This document shows positions 58,349 to 64,000 of a stretch of 64,000 nt of DNA, piece after piece. The notes beneath the pieces are model-generated. The model did not search any database and was not told the origin of the DNA. It saw nothing but the letters and a program-made list of their open reading frames with translations. Source of the stretch: Salinispora pacifica CNR114. GTDB taxonomy: Bacteria; Actinomycetota; Actinomycetes; Mycobacteriales; Micromonosporaceae. The position numbers and the translations under genes are program-made. How positions within the stretch are numbered: the stretch's first letter is position 1; every line of letters begins with the position of its first letter. Where the stretch lies: NCBI RefSeq assembly GCF_000514775.1, contig NZ_AZWO01000020.1, positions 45,659-109,658 on the forward strand. Reading direction: 5' to 3'.

Positions 58349-59650
58349 TCAGCTGGTGCGGCGGGGAGACCGGGGCCGGGGCGAGCCCGTCTCCGTCGGC
58401 TCCGGCACGGCCGGGGCGGCGTCCGTTGCCGATGCATCGTCCACACCGCGCTGAACCGGCACCCCGGCCGCGGTGTCCGCCTGCACAGTGCGGGGACGTC
58501 GGCTACTTGATCCGCGCGCCCGGCGGCGAGTGGTAGCCGCCGTGCTGGTCGAACCGTCCGGCTGTGGGGCGGTCGGGGGCTCGGCCGGCGGGGGCGAATC
58601 GGCTGGAGACTCCGCCGGCTGGGGCGGAACTGCCTGCCCCCGGCGGTCAGCCCGTTGGCCGAGCGTGGCGACCAAAGCCGAGCCCCCAAAACCGATGATG
58701 ACCGCGTACGGGGCGATGAGGTGTGCCGACGCCTGGCCGGGAGCGAGGTCCGCCAACCCCGGCGCGGCGAGCAGGTAGACGACTGCGACGAGGAGCGGGC
58801 CGGCTGCGCCGGAGGCGGTGGCACCAACCCGCTGGTCGGGGTTCCGGGCCGTGCCGCGGGCGACCAGTACGCCGATGAGAAGGGCAGAGCCGAGGGACAG
58901 CAGCGCACCCGGCCAGTAGAACCAGTCGCGCAGCCACAACTCGCTCCCGCCGAAGCTGAGTTGCCAGATGCCGAGCTGGGCGGTGTTCAGTCCGCGCCCA
59001 GCGATGACGCCATCCACAACGGCCACCACAGCGAGCAGCCACAGCCAGCCGACGGTCACGATCACGTTGGTGGCGGCGGCGCGGGAGTGCAACGCCCATC
59101 CGGCGATGGCCACGCCGACCAGGACGCCCAGGGCGGCGTATCCAGCGGCGACATCCCGGGGTGTGGCGACGCCGGGTACCACGGCCACCCGGGCCGGTAC
59201 GGCGCTCAGCAGGACCGTGATCAGGGCACCGAACCCGGCGGCTCCGGCGAGCGCCAGGTTGCCGAGCGCCCCGTCGGATTCACTCGGGTTGGCCTGGCTC
59301 CGCTTCGCCGTCTCCCGGATGGTCGGTGCGGCGGTCTCGGGGCCGCTCGGGCCGTCGGCCGCCGAGTCCACTCTGGAAGACTCCTTGTGGCTGCTGGTCG
59401 ATGGGTGTTCCACCGGGCCGCGACGGCGGAGGTGTTGGGCGCAGACCGCACCGGCCACAGTAGAGGTGGCAGCGATCCAGGTGGCCCAGATCAGGCTGGC
59501 TGTCCAGGCCGTGAGAGCGACACCCTCATCGGGCGGTGGGGCCCAGTTGATGATGCCCAGGCCGTAGCCGAAGCCCAGCGCGGCGGCGCCGGCCCCGGCG
59601 GCGGTACCAAGCGCGGTCATGATCGATATTGCCCAGCCGCGTCTCGCCAT
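58349..59650 (-). CDS. Multi-pass membrane protein with Pro-rich tail
   Basis: 433 residues with about eight predicted membrane helices: GAGAAALGFGYGLGIINW and LTAWTASLIWATWIAATSTV at the start, then six more from about 135 to 330. A 60-residue soluble loop (EHPSTSSHKESSRVDSAADG) divides the first pair from the rest. C-terminal 95 residues are Pro/Arg/Ser-rich and cytoplasmic. No transporter signature seen. Similar proteins are conserved in Micromonosporaceae, I think, but function is unknown. Confidence 0.75.
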   Translation of the reverse strand: MARRGWAISIMTALGTAAGAGAAALGFGYGLGIINWAPPPDEGVALTAWTASLIWATWIAATSTVAGAVCAQHLRRRGPVEHPSTSSHKESSRVDSAADGPSGPETAAPTIRETAKRSQANPSESDGALGNLALAGAAGFGALITVLLSAVPARVAVVPGVATPRDVAAGYAALGVLVGVAIAGWALHSRAAATNVIVTVGWLWLLAVVAVVDGVIAGRGLNTAQLGIWQLSFGGSELWLRDWFYWPGALLSLGSALLIGVLVARGTARNPDQRVGATASGAAGPLLVAVVYLLAAPGLADLAPGQASAHLIAPYAVIIGFGGSALVATLGQRADRRGQAVPPQPAESPADSPPPAEPPTAPQPDGSTSTAATTRRRARGSSSRRPRTVQADTAAGVPVQRGVDDASATDAAPAVPEPTETGSPRPRSPRRTS

Positions 59651-59832
59651 GCCGGCGAGCGTAACGTCCTGTGGTCGGGGCGGGGAGTACCGAGCCCAAA
59701 TTCTTACGCAGGGTAATTGCGGCGGGGTGGTGTGGTTGTGGGGTTGACACGTACCGGGCCGTGGTGAGCTGATTCCCGCCGACCCCCTGCTCGCCGGCTA
59801 GGTTGTCGTCAGGCAGCGAGGGGGGACGTGGG

Positions 59833-60543
59833 ATGAGCGACGACCGAAAGCCCGCCGCTGACGGGCCGGACGACGAAACCCGCCCGCTGCCGGCGGATCA
59901 GACCGAGCCACTGCCGCCTGCTGGCCAGACCGCGCCCCTGCCCCCCACCGGAGGGCCGGCGGCATGGTCCGGGCGTGCGGGCGTGCCGCCGCCGCGTCCG
60001 CCGGAGTACCAGCAGGAGACCGGGTGGTACGCGGAGCCGAACGGGCGACGGTGGTGGTCACCGATCCTCTGGGGAGTGATTCTCCTTCTGCTCGCCGTCT
60101 TCGGCGCCGGTCTGTGGCTCGCCCTCGGCGCCGGCGACGACGAGCAGGTCAACCCCGACTCCTCGCCGTCGGCCACCACGCCACCGGCGGCGCCGACGTC
60201 AACATCCCCCACGCCAACGTCCGCCGCGCCGACCACGACCACGCCGACCTCGGCAGCACCGACCACTCCGTTGCCGACAGCGGAGCCGGGTGAGGTCCCG
60301 ATGCCCCCGGTGGTCGACCTGCCGCTGGCGACGGCCCAGGCGCTCCTGGACCAGATCGGATTGGCGTACCAGGTCCAGTATCAGACCTCGGATCAGCCGC
60401 CCGGCATCGTGATCGGGACGGAACCGCAAGCAGGTGTGCTGGTGCCGGAGGGGACGGCGGTGGTACTGGTGGTGTCGAGGTCCGGACCGTCGTCAGAGCG
60501 GCCGACGGTCACTCCGACCCCCGAACCCACCCCCACCGGCTGA
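59833..60543 (+). CDS. PASTA-domain membrane protein
   Basis: 236 residues from ATG 59833. The N-terminal 75 residues are Pro/Asp-rich cytoplasmic, TM helix at about 77-99 (WSPILWGVILLLLAVFGAGL), then a Thr/Pro/Ser linker and one PASTA domain (about 150-215: MPPVVDLPLATAQALLDQIG, GIVIGTEPQAGVLVPEGTAV). PASTA domains bind peptidoglycan fragments or beta-lactams. No kinase domain, so it is a stand-alone sensor or anchor. Low-complexity C-tail. Confidence 0.85.
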   Translation: MSDDRKPAADGPDDETRPLPADQTEPLPPAGQTAPLPPTGGPAAWSGRAGVPPPRPPEYQQETGWYAEPNGRRWWSPILWGVILLLLAVFGAGLWLALGAGDDEQVNPDSSPSATTPPAAPTSTSPTPTSAAPTTTTPTSAAPTTPLPTAEPGEVPMPPVVDLPLATAQALLDQIGLAYQVQYQTSDQPPGIVIGTEPQAGVLVPEGTAVVLVVSRSGPSSERPTVTPTPEPTPTG

Positions 60544-60610
60544 TCGAACGTTTACGCCAACCCACCGGCTGGCCGTCAACCTTACTGGTGGAACTGGCGA
60601 TCGCAGCAGG

Positions 60611-60955
60611 TCAACCCACGCGGGCCGGGGTTCGCGCCAGCGGTCGGCGCGGTGTCCCCACGGTGTGTGGGTGGCGTTGCGGCGCAGGCTGGATCTGGTT
60701 CAGTCCTTCCTGCTGTACGAAGATCGACCGCCGGCTGACCGCGTCCCCCGAGGCGTTCAACTCGTAGCCGTCGAGCCAGAGCCAACCGTCGTAGGTCGGC
60801 CAATCGAGGACCCGGATCACCCGGAAGGCGATGGGTCGGCGGAACTGGACACTCGCCGCGCGAGTCACGTGCAGTACGTCACCGGTGCGGGGAAGCACAT
60901 GGGCTCCTGGGAAAGAGGGCCGGCGGAGGCGCCGGCGGGAGTTGTCGGGGGACAT
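60611..60955 (-). CDS. Small conserved Micromonosporaceae-type protein
   Basis: 114 residues from ATG 60955. The core LPRTGDVLHVTRAASVQFRR and PTYDGWLWLDGYELNASGDA with RRSIFVQQEGLNQ is a beta-rich small domain that recurs in Micromonosporaceae, often near XRE regulators. Tail is basic and Pro-rich. Function unknown. It is divergent from the XRE gene; the palindrome at 61,088 lies 133 bases upstream. Confidence 0.7.
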   Translation of the reverse strand: MSPDNSRRRLRRPSFPGAHVLPRTGDVLHVTRAASVQFRRPIAFRVIRVLDWPTYDGWLWLDGYELNASGDAVSRRSIFVQQEGLNQIQPAPQRHPHTVGTPRRPLARTPARVG

Positions 60956-61087
60956 GTGTTGTCGGCCTCGGGGGTGGTGCCCCGCCGGCTGGCGTTGTTG
61001 GTGCCTGACCGCGGGATCACCACGGTGTGAGAGCGGAGTAGGACTCTGCGTGATCCACCATAGGGAATAGAGTGCATCAGTGACGTG

Positions 61088-61108
61088 CGACATGCAAGTT
61101 GCATGTCG
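61088..61108. promoter_or_regulatory. 21-bp near-perfect palindrome, XRE operator candidate
   Basis: CGACATGCAA at 61088-61097 and its exact complement at 61099-61108 flank a single G. It is in the 367-base divergent gap between the small conserved gene and the XRE regulator; no other gene is seen in 60,956-61,322. Size and symmetry suit an XRE dimer operator controlling both. Confidence 0.65.
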
Positions 61109-61322
61109 GTTGTTGCCGATGAGTTGTCAGTCCAGCGCGATGCAATGCTTGAGCTGTTCGTATTCGGGCGGCACACTGAGGGCCGGGTTCGCCCCGCCGC
61201 CATCCGCCGCTGCGAGCCCGTCCACCGTCGTGCCCTCCCCGGCACGACGGCCGAGCCGGGAAGTTGTCAAGGTGGAGGGGGACGGGTGGCAATGACCGCG
61301 AGATTGAGTCCGGGGTGGCACC

Positions 61323-62204
61323 GTGGCTGAGCGGCGAAGCCCGACGATCCGCCGTCGGCGGCTGGGCGCGGAACTCCGTCGGCAGCGTGAGGCTGCGGGG
61401 ATCACCATCGAGTCGGTCGCCGAGCAGCTCGAATGCTCGGCCTCGAAGGTCTCCCGGATCGAGACCGGTCACACCACGGCGACGCCCCGTGATGTCCGGG
61501 ACATGCTCCGGATCTACGGCGTGGTGGGCGCCGAGAGCGACGAGCTGGTGCAGATCGCTCGCGAGGCCCGACAGAAGGGCTGGTGGCACCCGTACAGCAC
61601 GGTTTTGGTCGGGGCGTACGTCGGCCTGGAAGCGGCGGCCAGCTCCATCCGTGCCTACGAACAGCAGGTCGTACCGGGTCTACTGGAGACCGAAGAGTAT
61701 GCGAGCGCCATGATCCGTGCCGCGCGACCGGACTTCACCGCAGAGCAAGTCGCACAACGTGTCCGTGTCCGACTGGGCCGTCAGTCGTTGCTGACTCAGG
61801 ATGATTCAGTCGATCTGTGGGTGGTGCTCGATGAGGCGGTGGTGAGCCGACCGGTGGGTGGGGACACGGTGATGCGTGGTCAGCTCAAGCGGCTGTTGGA
61901 GGTAACCGAACTACCGAACGTGACGTTGCAGATCCTGCCCTTCGAGGTGGGTGCGCATGCGGGCATGGACGGGACCTTCAGCATCCTGAGCTTCCCCGAA
62001 CCCAGTGATCCGGATGTTGTGTACGCGGAGAACGCCACGGGTGGGCTCTTCCTGGAAAAGAGCGACGAACTGCAGAAGTACAGCTTCATCTTTGATCATA
62101 TCCGCGCGGCTGCCATCAGTCCTGAGGAGTCCATGGCACACATCGCGAAACTGGCAGAGGAGCCGTTGTGGAAATGGCGACCAAGGAGTTCCCCGTGGAC
62201 CTGA
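61323..62204 (+). CDS. XRE regulator with DUF5753 sensor domain
   Basis: 293 residues from GTG 61323. XRE domain at 10-75 (LGAELRRQREAAGITIESVA, SASKVSRIETGHTTATPRDV), then DUF5753 (about 95-275: IRAYEQQVVPGLLETEEYAS, LPNVTLQILPFEVGAHAGMD, YAENATGGLFLEKSDELQKY). In streptomycetes such regulators pair with DUF397 proteins in developmental or secondary-metabolism control. A DUF397 gene overlaps its 3' end by 37 bp. Confidence 0.92.
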   Translation: MAERRSPTIRRRRLGAELRRQREAAGITIESVAEQLECSASKVSRIETGHTTATPRDVRDMLRIYGVVGAESDELVQIAREARQKGWWHPYSTVLVGAYVGLEAAASSIRAYEQQVVPGLLETEEYASAMIRAARPDFTAEQVAQRVRVRLGRQSLLTQDDSVDLWVVLDEAVVSRPVGGDTVMRGQLKRLLEVTELPNVTLQILPFEVGAHAGMDGTFSILSFPEPSDPDVVYAENATGGLFLEKSDELQKYSFIFDHIRAAAISPEESMAHIAKLAEEPLWKWRPRSSPWT

Positions 62205-62395
62205 CGCAGGGGATCTGGTTCAAGAGCTCGAAGAGTGGGCCGAACTGCGACAACTGCGTTGAGGTGGCGTACGTGCCGGGGGCGGTCGGCGTGCGGGACT
62301 CGAAGGACCGGTCCGGCCCGGCCCTGGTCTTCAGCCGGGGTGACTGGCGATCCTTCGTCAGCAATGCGCGGGGCGGTGCCTTCGACCCGCGCTGA
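62168..62395 (+). CDS. DUF397 protein
   Basis: 75 residues (GTG 62168 or ATG 62174). DUF397 signature: IWFKSSKSGPNCDNCVEVAY then VGVRDSKDRSGPALVFSRGD and WRSFVSNAR. Usually encoded beside XRE-DUF5753 regulators and acting as antagonist or antitoxin-like partner. It overlaps the regulator in another frame, implying coupling. Followed by a strong terminator. Confidence 0.92.
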   Translation: MEMATKEFPVDLTQGIWFKSSKSGPNCDNCVEVAYVPGAVGVRDSKDRSGPALVFSRGDWRSFVSNARGGAFDPR

Positions 62396-62401
62396 CCAGT
62401 A

Positions 62402-62440
62402 CCGGTGCCCCCGTCCGCCCCGTTCGGGCGGGGGCACCGG
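62402..62440 (+). terminator. Terminator of XRE/DUF397 operon
   Basis: Twelve-base perfect arms (62402-62413 CCGGTGCCCCCG and 62429-62440) seven bases after the DUF397 stop, with extra pairing inside the loop. Very stable; no U-run. 62,441-62,651 shows no gene. Confidence 0.75.
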
Positions 62441-62651
62441 CCCGGTTGCATCCGTTGAACGCAGCAGATGCGCTCGATACAAGATTTCTTTCCCCTGTGT
62501 TGGCCAGCTTGATTTCCCCGTTTTGGGGTTGGATGACCCGGCTTGCCAATGCCCCGTCGCCACAACGGCTCCGTCTCGTTGAACCCGTCGGTGCGGCGCA
62601 TGGTCAGTGCCGGCCGTACCGATCGGCAACCGAACGAAGTAGGCGAGACGG

Positions 62652-63056
62652 ATGACGACGATCGGGTCAGAGAACCTCACCAACGGTCCGGGCAAGCCGG
62701 AGCGGTTTGGTGGCAAGTACCGCGGGACACGCCGGGATACGGTGCTGACTGAGGTGGTGTCGCCGGACGGCGAAGCCGGTGAGCGGCAGGATGGGTCCCC
62801 ACCCCAGCGATCTGCTCCACCTCAGCCCCTGACTTCGCTCGACCCGGATTCGTCGACCGGACCGGGCTTTCCGGCCGACCGCTGGCCGACCGGTCCGGTT
62901 GAATCACTGGTTGATCACCCGTTGCTGCGCGGTCTCCTGATGGAGCTACCACCGAAGGGCAGTGTTCCGCCGCCGGGTTGGCTGGATCGCTGGTTTGAGG
63001 CGACTCGGGCCATTCTCGAACTTCTCTACGTGCAGGGCCCGGGGCGGTCCCGCTGA
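62652..63056 (+). CDS. Hypothetical protein
   Basis: 134 residues from ATG 62652. The first 75 residues are disordered (Gly/Pro/Ser/Asp-rich, e.g. SPPQRSAPPQPLTSLDPDSS). The C-terminal half could fold (SLVDHPLLRGLLMELPPKGS, WLDRWFEATRAILELLYV). No family recognised. It lies between the DUF397 operon and a secreted protease, in its own gap. The longer upstream region 63,057-63,347 contains no gene but a small inverted repeat ACCCAC/GTGGGT near 63,211. Confidence 0.55.
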   Translation: MTTIGSENLTNGPGKPERFGGKYRGTRRDTVLTEVVSPDGEAGERQDGSPPQRSAPPQPLTSLDPDSSTGPGFPADRWPTGPVESLVDHPLLRGLLMELPPKGSVPPPGWLDRWFEATRAILELLYVQGPGRSR

Positions 63057-63347
63057 CGGTTGTATCGCACCGGGACGCTGCTCAGGCCGCCAGTCCGCGA
63101 TGCTGATCAGCGACGCCGGTCGGGCGCGCACGCACGGCGACGAACGCCGGTGTCTCCGTCTTTTGGCAGCCGGACGTATCACCGTGGTCGCATCGGTGAC
63201 TTCCCGGGTAACCCACCTGTGGGTCGGTGACTCGATGTGTTGATTTCTCATCTCCCCGCCGATTACTCTCATTGATGGATTGGCATCTATCGATCGACTC
63301 GCCGGGAGTCGGTGGACCTTGATGCCATCCGGAGGGAGACAGAGGAG

Positions 63348-64000
63348 ATGGGTCTATCCCGAAGGTCCATGTTCGTCGGACTAGCCACGATGGCCATGAT
63401 GGCGTCCGCAACCCCCGCTATGGCCGCTGAACCGGTTGGTGAGATCCGTAGTGCGGGAGGCGCTACGGCGGTAGCCGACAGCTACATCGTGGTCTTCAAG
63501 GACAGTGCGGTTGGCCGTGGTGCGGTCGAGCGGTCGGCTGATCGCTTGGTGGACCGGCATGGTGGCCAGGTAGCCCGGACGTACACCGCGGCCCTCCGCG
63601 GAGCCGAACTGCGGGTGGACGCTGGTGCCGCCGCTCGGATCGCGGCTGACCCAGCGGTGGCCTACGTCGAGCAGAACCACGAGGTGTCGATCGCTGACAC
63701 CCAGAACAACCCGCCGTCCTGGGGCCTGGACCGGGTTGACCAGCGGGATTTGCCGCTGGACAACTCCTACACCTACCCGAACACTGCCAGTGACGTGACT
63801 GTCTACATCCTCGACACCGGTATCCGTACCACTCACCAGGACTTCGGTGGTAGGGCTACCTGGGGCACCAACACCGCCGACAGTAATGACACCGACTGTA
63901 ATGGGCACGGCACGCACGTTGCCGGTACCGTCGGTGGCACGGCACACGGCATCGCCAAGGAGACGAACCTGGTGGCGGTGAAGGTGCTGAACTGCGCGGG
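63348..64000 (+). CDS. Secreted subtilisin-family (S8) protease, 5' part
   Basis: 217 codons before the window ends; no stop. A signal peptide (MGLSRRSMFVGLATMAMMAS, cleavage near AMA-A at 26) is followed by an I9 propeptide domain (DSYIVVFKDSAVGRGAVERS, AYVEQNHEVS). The catalytic Asp156 is in VYILDTGIRTTHQDF and His187 in NGHGTHVAGTVGG; the Ser lies outside the window. Mature enzyme is secreted. GGAGGGAG lies upstream of ATG 63348. Confidence 0.93.
   Translation, partial: MGLSRRSMFVGLATMAMMASATPAMAAEPVGEIRSAGGATAVADSYIVVFKDSAVGRGAVERSADRLVDRHGGQVARTYTAALRGAELRVDAGAAARIAADPAVAYVEQNHEVSIADTQNNPPSWGLDRVDQRDLPLDNSYTYPNTASDVTVYILDTGIRTTHQDFGGRATWGTNTADSNDTDCNGHGTHVAGTVGGTAHGIAKETNLVAVKVLNCA

Overview
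The window is high-GC actinobacterial DNA, most likely from a Micromonosporaceae member; Salinispora or a close relative is my best guess from gene content, not a database match. It has two parts: a prophage (1 to about 30,050, running off the left edge) and a chromosome core segment (30,050 to 64,000). Core markers point to the origin-proximal region: a DLW-39 microprotein gene beside tRNA-Ala(UGC), a partial tRNA-Ile(GAU), and a parS-like site at 43,917-43,932 one base off the ParB consensus.

Prophage. Almost everything reads leftwards from a divergent immunity region (29,403-29,503) that separates a rightward repressor-like gene from a leftward Cro-like gene. The early cassette (29,157 down to about 19,240) is a tightly coupled string of small genes with 4-bp ATGA/GTGA overlaps, many cysteine-rich and several below usual ORF cut-offs. 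It also holds a pentapeptide-repeat protein, a PD-(D/E)XK exonuclease with a probable annealing partner, a replication initiator with four tandem 7-bp repeats inside it, and a DnaC-like ATPase. The late block is a siphovirus order: HNH endonuclease, terminase small and large subunits, portal, HK97 protease, capsid, connector, tail terminator, two related tail-tube proteins, HK97-gp10-like protein, tail assembly chaperones with a programmed -1 frameshift site, tape measure, tail/fibre proteins, endolysin, small membrane proteins and a solitary DNA methyltransferase. No integrase is visible; it should lie left of the window. The right end sits in the 3' half of a tRNA-Ile gene (attR).

Chromosome. 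After the att site come a VOC protein, the DLW-39 protein, tRNA-Ala, an AraC-type regulator with a second VOC protein, an ECF sigma factor with a fused SnoaL-like domain next to a double SnoaL-like protein, a broken antitoxin that still has a 16-bp palindromic operator, a short-form valyl-tRNA synthetase, a Sua5/TsaC enzyme, and a 1,488-residue P-type ATPase whose N-terminal half looks like a second, dead ATPase module. Then come small membrane proteins, a FrnE/DsbA-like oxidoreductase, SufE, a CBS-domain protein and an SGNH hydrolase.

The stretch 46,774-53,084 is a TetR-controlled acyl-CoA catabolism cluster (biotin carboxylase, HMG-CoA lyase, carboxyltransferase, acyl-CoA dehydrogenase) that looks like leucine/isovalerate breakdown but lacks a biotin carrier domain. 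Beyond it are a STAND-type regulator, a MarR regulator divergent from a glutamate-cysteine-ligase-like enzyme, membrane and PASTA proteins, an XRE-DUF5753/DUF397 pair with a near-perfect 21-bp palindrome upstream, and the start of a secreted subtilisin-family protease cut by the window end.
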